This document shows positions 25,898-34,592 of a stretch of DNA of 64,000 nucleotides, piece by piece; position 1 is the first letter of the stretch, and each line of letters starts with the position of its first letter. The DNA comes from Leptolyngbya sp. PLA1 (lineage in GTDB: Bacteria > Planctomycetota > Phycisphaerae > Phycisphaerales > UBA1924). The stretch spans positions 62,001-126,000 of the forward strand of contig QWIH01000007.1 of the NCBI GenBank assembly GCA_021405315.1. Reading direction: 5' to 3'. Position numbers and translations under genes: made by a program. The notes under the pieces were generated by a model. It made no database searches. It was not told the origin of the DNA and worked only from the letters and a program-made list of their open reading frames with translations.

Positions 25898-26876
25898 CAT
25901 TGGCGGAGATCGCGGGCCCACCCTCGAGGGCCGGGCGGAACGCGGCGGCGACCTTCTCCCACGCGATCAGCTTGAAGTTGGCGGGGGAGCCTTGGTTGTC
26001 CTGATCCCAGAGAGCGACGACGCCACGCGGGAATGCCGCGCCGAGCGAGTCCGGGAGCGAACTGATCGCCCCGGCGCCGCTGCAGCCATCGATGCTCGCG
26101 GAGTCCGCCACGCGGACCGATCCCAGATCGCGGTTGGTTCCGCCTCGCTCGAAGACCTGCACGCCTCCGGGACGCGTCACGAGCAGATAGCCTCCATCGC
26201 CGATGGCGTGCAAGACGATCCCCGCGCCGTCGCTCGCGGGCTCGCTGACCACGCTCGGTCCGCCCGAGCCGTCCAGCGCAGCGCGGCAAAGCCCCTTGCC
26301 CCGGGCGATGAAATAGACGACGCCCGCCTCCGCGTCGATCGCGAGCGAGCGGACCGGCCCCGGTGATTCGAGCGTGCGGGTGGGGGCGGCTGTGACCAGG
26401 GCGCCGGTCCTCGCCAGCGTGCGGAGCTCGATCCTCGCCGCGGTCGCGATCGCGAGCGTGGGGCCAACGGGAGAGAGCGCGACTGCCTCTGGGGCTGCGT
26501 CGAGTGAGATCCGCCCCGCGCTGGCGAGTTCGCCCGTCCGTGCATCGACCGTCCAGAGGCTGATGGCGGGGGGCGCGGCAGAGGCGATCGCCGCCAGAGA
26601 AACCTTTCGCCCATCGAGCACGAGGCCCGTCCGGACGGCGATCGCGGCGGCGCCCGGCTCCGGCAGGCTTTCGCACTTGCCGCCCGAGAGGTCGAAGGTG
26701 GTGAGCCCGCCGCCTACCTGGGTGCAGAGGAGCCGGCTCTGGCTCGGTTCCCGTGAGTTGAGCCAGAGGGCGCCCCCCAGGGCGGGCGCGGCACCCGGGA
26801 GCGAGGTCTCGGCGACAGCCTGAACGGTGCGCTCGGGTTCCGTCGTCAAGGCCAGTGCAAGGAGCAGGTGGAGCAT
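25881..26876 (-). CDS. Phytase-like beta-propeller protein, probably catalytically degenerate
   Basis: A 331-residue protein resembling beta-propeller phytases (BPP): WLNSREPSQSRLLCTQVGGGLTTFDL matches the first propeller strand region and VVALWDQDNQGSPANFKLIAWEKVA matches the family end, usually of the form DGxN...NQNFKLVPWE. However, the acidic calcium/phosphate sites are missing: the usual DDPAIW is replaced by LGGALW, GEEDVGIW by ARGKGLC, and DxEGL by DGAGI. So it is likely a binding or structural homologue rather than an active phytase. A short N-terminal hydrophobic stretch (MLHLLLALALT) may be a signal peptide. The start at ATG 26876 lacks a clear ribosome site. It converges on the lamin-tail gene. 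Confidence 0.65.
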   Translation of the reverse strand: MLHLLLALALTTEPERTVQAVAETSLPGAAPALGGALWLNSREPSQSRLLCTQVGGGLTTFDLSGGKCESLPEPGAAAIAVRTGLVLDGRKVSLAAIASAAPPAISLWTVDARTGELASAGRISLDAAPEAVALSPVGPTLAIATAARIELRTLARTGALVTAAPTRTLESPGPVRSLAIDAEAGVVYFIARGKGLCRAALDGSGGPSVVSEPASDGAGIVLHAIGDGGYLLVTRPGGVQVFERGGTNRDLGSVRVADSASIDGCSGAGAISSLPDSLGAAFPRGVVALWDQDNQGSPANFKLIAWEKVAAAFRPALEGGPAISANEKARR

Positions 26877-26939
26877 GATGGAACGGTATCGGCTGGTCGG
26901 ATGCGAACAACATACGAACGGAATGGTTCTGCGAGCGGA

Positions 26940-26968
26940 TTGACGGGGGGGGTGGGGGCTACTAGTGT
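26940..26968 (+). promoter_or_regulatory. Possible sigma-70-type promoter for rpmF-plsX-fabH
   Basis: TTGACG, a 17-base spacer and TAGTGT lie 60 bases upstream of the rpmF ATG. The -35 matches five of six consensus bases and the -10 three of six. The spacer is very G-rich. This is a guess from pattern and position. Confidence 0.4.
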
Positions 26969-27028
26969 TGCGGCCCGGGATGGCGTTCCGGCCCGGACAG
27001 CGGCAAGCCCGCCGCATTGGAGTTCGAC

Positions 27029-27229
27029 ATGCTTCCCCCACAGAGAGTCAGCTACGGGCGTTCCCGCCGCCGCCGCTCGCATCACGCCATGGTCCCCTCG
27101 CAGTCGACGGTGTGCCCCTTGACGGGCATGCCCCGTCAGACGCACCGTGCGTGCAAGGAGTCCGGGTACGTTCGCGCGGGACTTCAGATCAAGGTGCCCA
27201 AGCTGGGCATCGGGGTTCCGAAGGACTGA
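27029..27229 (+). CDS. rpmF: 50S ribosomal protein L32
   Basis: A 66-residue basic protein of the large ribosomal subunit. MLPPQRVSYGRSRRRRSHHAM corresponds to the usual VPKRRTSKSRRDKRRSH opening, and CPLTGMPRQTHRACKESGYVR to the family's second half. The usual two zinc-binding CxxC pairs are reduced to one Cys in each half, as in C-minus forms. GGAG sits six bases before ATG 27029; a TTG 12 bases upstream is less likely. The gene order rpmF-plsX-fabH is widely conserved and links ribosome output to lipid synthesis. Confidence 0.85.
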   Translation: MLPPQRVSYGRSRRRRSHHAMVPSQSTVCPLTGMPRQTHRACKESGYVRAGLQIKVPKLGIGVPKD

Positions 27230-27334
27230 GTGTCATCTAAGCGAAGACTTCACCGGTCCCTACGATGAGGGCACGCGGGCGCCGGCGGAGGGTTCCGCAC
27301 GTGCGTGCCGCCTGTCGGTCGGTCAGGGAAACAG

Positions 27335-28447
27335 ATGAGCACGAATCAGCAGAGCCCGGTCAGCAGCCCACTCCGCGTCGCTGTTGACATCATGGGCGGC
27401 GATCACGCGCCGGACGCGATCCTGAAGGGGTGCGTCGCGGCGCTGGCGGACCTTCGTCCCGGCGACAAGCTGGTCTTTGTCGGGCGTGGCCCGGTGATCC
27501 GCGAGTCGTTGGAGGAGCGGGGGATTGACTACCGCACCGACCCGCGGATCGAGATCGTCGACGCCGAACAGGTCGTCGAGATGGGCGACCCCGCCAAGCT
27601 CGTCCGCGTCAAGACGGATTCTTCGATCACCAGGGCCCACCAGCTCGGTTCTCGGCGCGCGGCGGCTCAGCGGTGCGACGTGGTGCTGAGCGCCGGCAAT
27701 ACCGCGGCGTGCGTGATGGCGGCGACGCTCTTCATGGGTCGCCTGGATCACGTGATGAGGCCGGGCATCGCGGTCACCGTCCCCGCGTTCCACGGCCCGC
27801 TCATCCTCATCGACGCGGGCGCGAACCCGGACCCGAAGCCCGAGCACTTGTGGCAGTACGGCGTGATGGCCGACGTCATGGCCCGCCAGGTGCTGGGCAT
27901 CAAGAGCCCGCGCGTCGGCCTGATGAACATCGGTTCTGAGGAAGCCAAGGGCACCGATGTCATCAAACAGACCCGCGACCTGCTGAAGGCGACGCCCGGC
28001 CTCAACTACATCGGCTATGTCGAAGGCCGCGACTTCTTCGAGGGGGTGGCGGACGTGGTGGTGACCGACGGGCTGGTCGGGAACACGCTCCTCAAGGCCG
28101 CTGAGGGCATGGCCAAGAGCCTGTTCAAGGCGATCGCCGCGGAACTGATGGAGTATGACCCCGGGCTGGTCACCCAGTTCGAGCCCGTGGTGAAGCGCAT
28201 CTACGCGAAGAACGACTATCACGAGCACGGCGGCGCCCCCCTCCTGGGAATCGACGGCGCGTGCATCATCGCCCACGGGAGCAGCGAGGCGAGGACCATC
28301 CGCGCGGCGATCCGCAACAGCATGAACTTCGTCCGAATGGGAGTCAACTCGGAGATCGAGCGTCGACTGGGCGAGCTCGAGGCCCTGAACATCCCCGAGC
28401 AGGTCAGGCTGGCCGGCGAGCAGTCGGCGGAGGGCGTGCAGGTATGA
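27335..28447 (+). CDS. plsX: Phosphate acyltransferase PlsX
   Basis: Converts acyl-ACP to acyl-phosphate, the first step of the PlsX/PlsY route to phosphatidic acid. The 370-residue protein shows VDIMGGDHAPDAILKG, the STGNTAA-type VLSAGNTAACVMAA, LIDAGANPDPKPEHL and GLMNIGSEEAKGTD, all PlsX landmarks, and the late VVVTDGLVGNTLLKAAEGMA. I start at ATG 27335 (AGGGAAACAG before it). The stop overlaps the fabH start by the ATGA arrangement, so acyl-phosphate production and chain initiation are translationally coupled. It follows rpmF by 105 bases. Confidence 0.93.
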   Translation: MSTNQQSPVSSPLRVAVDIMGGDHAPDAILKGCVAALADLRPGDKLVFVGRGPVIRESLEERGIDYRTDPRIEIVDAEQVVEMGDPAKLVRVKTDSSITRAHQLGSRRAAAQRCDVVLSAGNTAACVMAATLFMGRLDHVMRPGIAVTVPAFHGPLILIDAGANPDPKPEHLWQYGVMADVMARQVLGIKSPRVGLMNIGSEEAKGTDVIKQTRDLLKATPGLNYIGYVEGRDFFEGVADVVVTDGLVGNTLLKAAEGMAKSLFKAIAAELMEYDPGLVTQFEPVVKRIYAKNDYHEHGGAPLLGIDGACIIAHGSSEARTIRAAIRNSMNFVRMGVNSEIERRLGELEALNIPEQVRLAGEQSAEGVQV

Positions 28448-29457
28448 CAGGCGCCCCCGGTCCCCGCGGGGTGAGGCTCGTCGGTACGGGCCGTGCGGTG
28501 CCCAAGCGCACGCTGACCAACGCCGATCTCGAGAAGCTGATGGACACTTCGGACGAGTGGATCGTCCAGCGCACCGGCATCCGCACCCGCTATATCTCGG
28601 ACCGGGCGAACGACGAAGGTGTCTCGGGCCTCGGCGCGCGGGCCCTCGGGCTCGCCCTCGAGGCGGCGGGCCTGTCCGTGTCGGATCTGGACCTCATCAT
28701 CTGCTCCACCATGACGGCGGAGATGCCCTGTCCGCCCGCGGCGTGCCTCATCGCCGCCCGAATCGGCAATCCGGGGTGCGGGGCGTTCGACATCAACGGG
28801 GCGTGCTGCGGGTTCGTCTTCGGGCTCAACGTGGCGCACGAGATGGTCCGGGGAGGCACCTACAGGACCGTGGCGCTGATCGGGGCCGACACGCTCTCGG
28901 CGCTCCAGACGTACACCACCGCGGGGCGGAGCACCGCGATCATCTTCGGGGACGCGGCGGGGGTCGTGATCTTCCGCGCCGACCCGAACCCGTCGCTCGG
29001 CATCATCGCGCAGTCGATGCACACCGACGGAACGGGGTGGAAGGACATCTACGTGCCCCGCTGCAGGCACGACGCTCCCCCCGGGGTCGAGCTGCCCGAG
29101 TCGGCGTTCGGGCACGTGCAGATGAACGGGGCGGGTGTCTTCAAGTTCGCCGTCGGGACATTCCCACGGCTGATCCAGGAGACGCTGGACAAGGCCGGGC
29201 TTCGCGCCACGGACGTGGACATGTACGTCTGCCACCAGAGCAACGCCCGCATTCTCCACGCCGCCCGCGAGCGGTTCAACCTCGATGAATCGAGGCTCTA
29301 CGTCAACATCGACCGCTACGGCAACACCGTCGCCGCGAGCGTTCCTCTGTGCCTGGACGAGCTCGTGCGGAGCGGCCGCGTGAAGCCGGGCCACAAGGTC
29401 ATGTTCCTCGGGTTCGGGGGCGGGCTGACGTGGGGCAGCAGCCTCTGGCAGCTCTAG
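28444..29457 (+). CDS. fabH: 3-oxoacyl-ACP synthase III (FabH)
   Basis: Starts fatty-acid synthesis by condensing acetyl-CoA (or a branched primer) with malonyl-ACP. The 337-residue protein has the catalytic Cys in FDINGACCGFVFG (Cys121 by alignment with the usual SAACAGF), the His in VCHQSNARILHAA and the Asn in NIDRYGNTVAASVP, the family's Cys-His-Asn triad. The N-terminal VQRTGIRTRYISD is the usual CoA-binding region. It starts at ATG 28444, overlapping the plsX stop. The 16-base gap to the Nudix gene suggests the operon continues. Confidence 0.93.
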   Translation: MTGAPGPRGVRLVGTGRAVPKRTLTNADLEKLMDTSDEWIVQRTGIRTRYISDRANDEGVSGLGARALGLALEAAGLSVSDLDLIICSTMTAEMPCPPAACLIAARIGNPGCGAFDINGACCGFVFGLNVAHEMVRGGTYRTVALIGADTLSALQTYTTAGRSTAIIFGDAAGVVIFRADPNPSLGIIAQSMHTDGTGWKDIYVPRCRHDAPPGVELPESAFGHVQMNGAGVFKFAVGTFPRLIQETLDKAGLRATDVDMYVCHQSNARILHAARERFNLDESRLYVNIDRYGNTVAASVPLCLDELVRSGRVKPGHKVMFLGFGGGLTWGSSLWQL

Positions 29458-29472
29458 CGGGGTCTTCCGTCC

Positions 29473-30018
29473 ATGCCTGACCACGCCGTTCACGGCTCGG
29501 GCGATCTGCCCTATCGCATCGCGTGCCTCTGCGACCTCCGGGACGCGCGCGGGCGACACCTCATGCTCAGGCGGATCAAGGCGCCCAACCAGGGGCTGTG
29601 CTCGCCGATCGGCGGCAAGCTGGACGTCGCGCTCGGCGAGTCGCCCGCGCAGTGCGCGCAGCGGGAGATCCTCGAAGAGGCCGGCGTGAGCGTCCCCATG
29701 GAGCGTCTGCACCTGATCGGCCTCGTGAGCGAGCAGGCGTTCGAGGGGCGTGGGCACTGGCTGATGTTCGTCTACCGGGTGCTGGGCGATGTGTGGATCG
29801 AGCCACAGGACACGCGCGAAGGGCGCCTGGACTGGTTCTCGCACGAAGACCTGGAGACGCTGCCCCTGCCCGAGAGCGACCGGAGGATCATCTGGCCCCT
29901 GATGCGTCGCGCCGAGATTCCGCCGGGCGGGAGCCGGCCCGGGTTCTTCGTGGTGCACATCGACTGCCGGGGCGAGCAGATGTCGTGGGCGGTCGAACAG
30001 GAGACGCCCGGGCGGTAA
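29473..30018 (+). CDS. Nudix hydrolase
   Basis: A 181-residue hydrolase of nucleoside diphosphates linked to another group X. The Nudix box is visible as GGKLDVALGES...QREILEEAGV: the REUxEExGU part is exact and the upstream Glu is in place, but there are two extra residues between the Gly and that Glu compared with the canonical box. The metal-binding Glu residues are intact, so it is probably active. The substrate could be an oxidised nucleotide, a nucleotide sugar or a CoA derivative. It sits 16 bases after fabH, the last gene of the block, and is followed by a long perfect stem-loop. Confidence 0.85.
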   Translation: MPDHAVHGSGDLPYRIACLCDLRDARGRHLMLRRIKAPNQGLCSPIGGKLDVALGESPAQCAQREILEEAGVSVPMERLHLIGLVSEQAFEGRGHWLMFVYRVLGDVWIEPQDTREGRLDWFSHEDLETLPLPESDRRIIWPLMRRAEIPPGGSRPGFFVVHIDCRGEQMSWAVEQETPGR

Positions 30019-30031
30019 TCCCCAAAAACGC

Positions 30032-30064
30032 GCACACCGGACGGGGTGTCGTCGTCCGGTGTGC
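30032..30064. terminator. Long perfect stem-loop after the Nudix gene
   Basis: A perfect 12-bp stem (GCACACCGGACG / CGTCCGGTGTGC) with a nine-base loop, starting 14 bases after the Nudix stop. On the + strand there is no T tract; on the minus strand the stem is followed by five T, so an intrinsic terminator would work best on the minus strand. On + it may stabilise or pause the transcript end. Confidence 0.55.
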
Positions 30065-30213
30065 CAGGGGTGCGTCCGAACCCGGAGGTTCCGACGCGGC
30101 TCAGGGTGACCCAATGTCGTACGACGCGGAACTTGCCACGGTTCCGCGAATCCAACCATGAGTCGGAGCCGGCCCCGGGGCGATGAGCCCCTGGGTCATA
30201 GACTGGCGCACCT

Positions 30214-31113
30214 ATGCACATCGCCCTCGCATCCGTGGTCGCTGCCTTGCAGATCTCCCAGCCCGGGGGCGAACCGCTCGGGGTTCAGCCGCCCCCCGGC
30301 ATCGCCACGCAGCCGGCGGGGACTCCGCGGCGCATCGAGAGCGCGGAGGACCTGCTGAGGCTGATCGAGGACGCGGAGGGACGTTTCAGGACGCTCAGCG
30401 CGGACGTGCTCTTCGATCAGGTCAAGGGCGTGGACGCGGACCGGCGCAAGCGGTTCGGAAAGATCTGGTTCGAGGACGGGCGCGTGCAGACCCCGCCCGG
30501 GCCCCGCCGGTTTGCCGTGCGGTTCGACCGGGTGCAGTTCGGCTCGCGCATCCAGGACGAGGTGCAGGAGTACATCTTCGACGGACAGTGGATGGTGGAG
30601 CGGCGGCCCGCGGAGAAGCAGATCATCAAGCAGCAGGTGGCCCGCCCGGGGGAGAACTCCGACCCGCTCAGGCTTGGCGAGGGGCGATTCCCCCTGCCGA
30701 TCGGCCAGAAAGCCGCGGCCATCCGCGAGCGGTACACCGTCGAACTGCTGGCGCCCGAGGTCGGGCTCGAGGCACACGATGAGAAGGAACTGCCCGCGCT
30801 GCAGAAGTTCGTCGCGGGCACCCACCAGTTGAAGCTCGTGCCCGTCGCGGGGCTGATCGAGACGGAAGAACTGAAGGAGATCCGACTCTGGTACCGGGCC
30901 GAGGTTGCTTCGGACGGGCTGACGAACCTGCTCCCGCGGCTGGCACGCACGGTGAACCGGGCCGGTGACGTGACGATCGTGCAGATGATCAACGTGGCCC
31001 TGAATCTGCCCGTGCCGCCCGACGTGTTGTCGACGGTGGTGCCCGAAGGGTGGGATGCGCAGGTGCGTGAACTGCCGCCCGTGGCTCCACCCACGGCCCC
31101 GACGGGCCGATAA
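30214..31113 (+). CDS. LolA-like outer-membrane lipoprotein carrier domain protein
   Basis: A 299-residue secreted protein. After a short hydrophobic start (MHIALASVVAALQIS) and a Pro/Gln-rich linker comes a LolA/LolB-like half-barrel: DAEGRFRTLSADVLFDQVKG, RRKRFGKIWFEDGRV, RFAVRFDRVQFG, YIFDGQWMVERRPAEKQI, then ELKEIRLWYRAEV...LTNLLPRLARTVN. These follow the LolA pattern of strands reading the lipid chain in a hydrophobic cavity. LolA moves lipoproteins across the periplasm, but many paralogues in this phylum have unknown cargo. The start has no clear ribosome site. It precedes a TPR-metalloprotease gene by 39 bases. Confidence 0.68.
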   Translation: MHIALASVVAALQISQPGGEPLGVQPPPGIATQPAGTPRRIESAEDLLRLIEDAEGRFRTLSADVLFDQVKGVDADRRKRFGKIWFEDGRVQTPPGPRRFAVRFDRVQFGSRIQDEVQEYIFDGQWMVERRPAEKQIIKQQVARPGENSDPLRLGEGRFPLPIGQKAAAIRERYTVELLAPEVGLEAHDEKELPALQKFVAGTHQLKLVPVAGLIETEELKEIRLWYRAEVASDGLTNLLPRLARTVNRAGDVTIVQMINVALNLPVPPDVLSTVVPEGWDAQVRELPPVAPPTAPTGR

Positions 31114-31152
31114 GTCCGGTGGGCCGGCATGGAAGCGGCCCGAGGAGGCCCG

Positions 31153-33798
31153 ATGCCCGTCGACCGCCGCCTGACACCGTTGGTCCTTGTGCTCGTGGCC
31201 ATCGCCCGTGTCTCGCCGGGGGCCCACGCCGCCGCCCTCGGGCAGGCCGTGTCCATCCCGCAGCCGGAGGCGCCGTCTGCGGCCGCCGACAAGCCGGAAC
31301 CATTCCCTGAGCCGGATGTGGCGGCCGCCGTGACGGACCTGCTCGGGCAGGCCTATCTCACCCCCGATGAGCGGCGTGCGCTGCGTGTACGGCATGGGCT
31401 GTGGACGGAGGAGGACCTCGCGGACGCCCGCGCGCGGGCGCGGGCCGCGGTGGTGCTCGGGAAGTGGACGGACGGGGCGTTGCGGGACCCCGCCGCCGAT
31501 CCGCTGGATCGTGCGGAGGGTGCGATCCGCGTCGGCAAGCCCGCGGAGGCACTGCCTCTGCTGGCGGACGCAGACTCGCCCCGCGCCACGAGGCTGCGAG
31601 CCGAGGCGCTCCTTGAACTGGGGCGGGCCGACGAGGCGCGCGAGGCGCTGCTGCCGCTCGTGGGAGCGCAGCCCTCGGAGGCGGATGATGTGGCCGAGGT
31701 CGCGCGCGGTCTGGTGCTGCTCGCGAGGCTGGTGGGGCCGGAGTCGGGGCAGACGGCTGGATACCAGGACCTGCTCGCCCGGCTGGGCAAGGCCCGCGAG
31801 GAGATGGACCGGCTCTCGTGGGCTGTCTCGCTCGCCGAGGCGCAGTTGCTCTACGAAAAGGACCGGTACGCGGCGGTGGGCGAGGCGCTCCAGACCACGC
31901 TGACGCTCAACCCGAAGGCGTCGGAGGCCTGGGCACTCCTGGGCATGGCGTCCGTCGACGGGTTCGACTTTGGGAAGGCCGAGTCGGTGGCGTTGAGGCT
32001 CGACATGCTCGCCGGCGAGCCGGGCTCGGTGGACGCCGCGATCATCCGGGCGGCGGTGAGGCTGAGGCAGAGCGAAGGTGAGGAGGCCGAGGCGATTCTC
32101 CGGCCCTGGGTCGATCGATGGCCGGAACATCGCCGGCTGCTGGCGTGGTGGGCTGCTGCGGCGGCTGGCCGCTTTGACTTCGAAGAGGCCGACCGGCGGC
32201 TCTCAGCGCTGGACGCGCTCTCGCCCCGTCAGCCCGTGGGCCACCTGGTGGTGGGAAAGGTGATGGCGGGCTCACGCCAGTACGACGAGGCGTCACGCTA
32301 TCTGCGAGAGGCTTCGGCACGCTGGCCCCGGTGGGCGGAGCCCCAGGTGGAGCTCGGACTCTCCGACATGCAGGCGGGGCGCACCCGGGACGCGGAGTCG
32401 GCGCTGGACCGCGCGCTCTCGCTGGACCGGTTCAACATCCGCGCCGAGAACTCGCTGAAACTGCTGCGGGAACTCAACTCCTACGCAACCATCGAGAGCG
32501 ACCACTTCATCGTGAGGTACAAGCCGGGGGTGGACGAGGTGCTGGCGCGGGAGATGCCCGCGGTGCTGGAGCGCCTGCACGCCCGGGTCACGGGCTCCGG
32601 CCCCGGGGGCATCGATCACGTGCCGGCCGGCCGCACCTCCGTGGAGCTCTACCCGGACCACCACTGGTTCAGCGTGCGGATCACGGGCATGCCCCGGCTC
32701 CACACGATCGCCGCGGCGACGGGGCCGGTGATCGCGATGGAGGCGCCGCGCGAGGGGCCCGGGCACAAGGTGGGGACCTACGACTGGGCGAGGGTGGTGC
32801 AGCACGAGTTCACGCACACGGTGACGCTCAGCCGCACCAAGAACCGCCTGCCCCACTGGTTCACGGAGGCGGGCGCGGTGCTGCTCGAGGATTCGCCGCG
32901 TGACTTCAGCACGGTGCGGCTGCTCGCGGGGGCGTACGAGGCCGACGCGCTCTTTGACTTCGAGCAGATCAACATCGCGTTTGTGAGGCCCAGGAAGCCC
33001 ACGGACCGCTCGTTGGCCTACGCGCAGGGCCACTGGATGTACGAGTACATCATCGAAAGGTGGGGCAACGCGGCTCCGCTCTCGCTCATGGACCTCTACG
33101 CCTCGGGCGTCCGCGAGCCGCAGGCGTTTCAGCAGGTGTTGGGCGTCAGCCGCGAGGAGTTCCTTGCGGCGTTCAAGGCATGGGCCGGCGGGAAGCTGCG
33201 GGAGTGGGGGATGCGCTCGACCGACGAGCTGCCCGGGATTCCGACGCTGCTGGCACGGGACGCGGCGGAAGAGGCGACCCCCGAACTCATCGAGCGCTGG
33301 CTGGCCGAGCAGCCCGACAACCCCGCGGTGCTCGATGTCGCGGTGCAAGAGCGTGAGAAAGCCGGGGGCGGTCGCATCACCGGGGCCGACGTAGACCTGT
33401 GCGAGCGATACGCCCGCGCCAGGCCCGTGGACCCAAGGCCCCATCGCCTTCTCGCGGCGTACTGGCTCGCGTCTGCCGAGGGGGGCAAGGCGGTGCCGCA
33501 CCTGGAATGGCTGGATGCCCGCGAGCAGAGCACCGCGGTCTACGCGACGGAGCTTGCGCGGCTCTACGCCTCCGGCGGCGACATGGCCCGGGCGATGGCG
33601 AAGTCGGCCCGCGCCGTGCAGATCGCGCCCTACGACGCACGCACTCGAGAGTTTGCCGCCACGGTGGCGCTGCGGGCCAAGGACCTCGACGCCGCGGAGA
33701 GGCACATCCGCGCCCTGGTCGTGCTGGAACCTGACCGGCCCGTGCACGCGCAGAGGCTCGAAGCGCTGCTCAAGATGAAGCAGTCCGAGGGGCGCTGA
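31153..33798 (+). CDS. TPR protein with gluzincin-like (peptidase MA) metalloprotease domain
   Basis: An 881-residue protein: a signal peptide (about 1-28), N-terminal and C-terminal TPR-like helical arrays, and a central zinc-peptidase domain. VVQHEFTHTVTLSRTKNRL contains the HExxH motif (His-Glu-Phe-Thr-His), and the next helix HWFTEAGAVLLED provides the downstream Glu that completes a gluzincin metal site. YAQGHWMYEYIIERWG is characteristic of the peptidase MA-like family. AGGAGG lies just before ATG 31153, so the ATG at 31129 is not preferred. It may be a periplasmic or surface protease whose TPRs bind partners. It follows the LolA-like gene on the same strand. Confidence 0.82.
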   Translation: MPVDRRLTPLVLVLVAIARVSPGAHAAALGQAVSIPQPEAPSAAADKPEPFPEPDVAAAVTDLLGQAYLTPDERRALRVRHGLWTEEDLADARARARAAVVLGKWTDGALRDPAADPLDRAEGAIRVGKPAEALPLLADADSPRATRLRAEALLELGRADEAREALLPLVGAQPSEADDVAEVARGLVLLARLVGPESGQTAGYQDLLARLGKAREEMDRLSWAVSLAEAQLLYEKDRYAAVGEALQTTLTLNPKASEAWALLGMASVDGFDFGKAESVALRLDMLAGEPGSVDAAIIRAAVRLRQSEGEEAEAILRPWVDRWPEHRRLLAWWAAAAAGRFDFEEADRRLSALDALSPRQPVGHLVVGKVMAGSRQYDEASRYLREASARWPRWAEPQVELGLSDMQAGRTRDAESALDRALSLDRFNIRAENSLKLLRELNSYATIESDHFIVRYKPGVDEVLAREMPAVLERLHARVTGSGPGGIDHVPAGRTSVELYPDHHWFSVRITGMPRLHTIAAATGPVIAMEAPREGPGHKVGTYDWARVVQHEFTHTVTLSRTKNRLPHWFTEAGAVLLEDSPRDFSTVRLLAGAYEADALFDFEQINIAFVRPRKPTDRSLAYAQGHWMYEYIIERWGNAAPLSLMDLYASGVREPQAFQQVLGVSREEFLAAFKAWAGGKLREWGMRSTDELPGIPTLLARDAAEEATPELIERWLAEQPDNPAVLDVAVQEREKAGGGRITGADVDLCERYARARPVDPRPHRLLAAYWLASAEGGKAVPHLEWLDAREQSTAVYATELARLYASGGDMARAMAKSARAVQIAPYDARTREFAATVALRAKDLDAAERHIRALVVLEPDRPVHAQRLEALLKMKQSEGR

Positions 33799-33808
33799 CC
33801 GCAAGGCG

Positions 33809-34516
33809 TCAGTCCGCGTCCGGCCAGCCCGACACCTCGCGGAACCAGTCCCGGACAGACCGCGTGATCTCTTCCGGCCCGTCGCCGGACGCGGGGTGCA
33901 TCAAGGGGCCGAAGGTCACTCGCGCGCGGCTCGGGGTCCACAGGCTTTCCCATGCGCGGTCAACCTGCGGGGTGCCCCTGATCCACACGGGCAGCACCGG
34001 TGCCTTGCTCCGCGAGACGATGAGCCCCACACCCGCGAAGAATGGGCGGAGCGTCTCGGGCGGTCGCTCGATGCCCCCTTCCGGGAAGACCCCGATCACC
34101 CCGCCGGCCCGCAGGTGCCGTATGGCCTCCCGGGCGGAGACGGTGTCTCGACCCTGCCGGTCCACGCCGATGATCCGGGCGAACTGCCAGAAGGGTTCGA
34201 ACCGCGGGAGCCTCATGTCGTTGGCCATCATCCATCGGACTTCGAACTCGCAGGCGGCCTGGACGAGCAGCGGGTCGATCCCCGCGGTGTGGTTACAGAC
34301 AACCACGAGCGGCCCTGCGTTGACGCCGCGGGGCAGATGCGAACGCCCCTCGTACCGAACCCTGTGCAGCAGCGCCACATAGGCCTGCATCCCGCGGAAT
34401 ATCAGCCCAACCAGGGGCTCCTGCCTCGGGTTGGTCAGCAGCCAACGGCAGAAGAAGGCCCAGCTCAGCAGAGCCAGGGCGGTCAGAATGAACCAGGAGG
34501 GGAGCGACAAGGGCAC
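33809..34516 (-). CDS. plsC: 1-acyl-sn-glycerol-3-phosphate acyltransferase (PlsC family)
   Basis: Transfers an acyl chain to lysophosphatidic acid, giving phosphatidic acid. The 235-residue protein has an N-terminal membrane helix (WFILTALALLSWAFFCRWLL) and the acyltransferase motifs: HX4D in VVVCNHTAGID (His76, Asp81) and FPEGGIERP for the glycerol-phosphate site. It is alone on the minus strand, between the convergent TPR-metalloprotease and the divergent rarA. The acyl-phosphate gene plsX lies 6 kb away. It may be the main PlsC or a paralogue. Confidence 0.87.
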   Translation of the reverse strand: MPLSLPSWFILTALALLSWAFFCRWLLTNPRQEPLVGLIFRGMQAYVALLHRVRYEGRSHLPRGVNAGPLVVVCNHTAGIDPLLVQAACEFEVRWMMANDMRLPRFEPFWQFARIIGVDRQGRDTVSAREAIRHLRAGGVIGVFPEGGIERPPETLRPFFAGVGLIVSRSKAPVLPVWIRGTPQVDRAWESLWTPSRARVTFGPLMHPASGDGPEEITRSVRDWFREVSGWPDAD

Positions 34517-34592
34517 GATGTTAGCGGTTGCAAATGAATAATCGAGCCGGAACGTGGTTTGTTCGGATTTGGTCTGGGACTACAGTGCCTAC

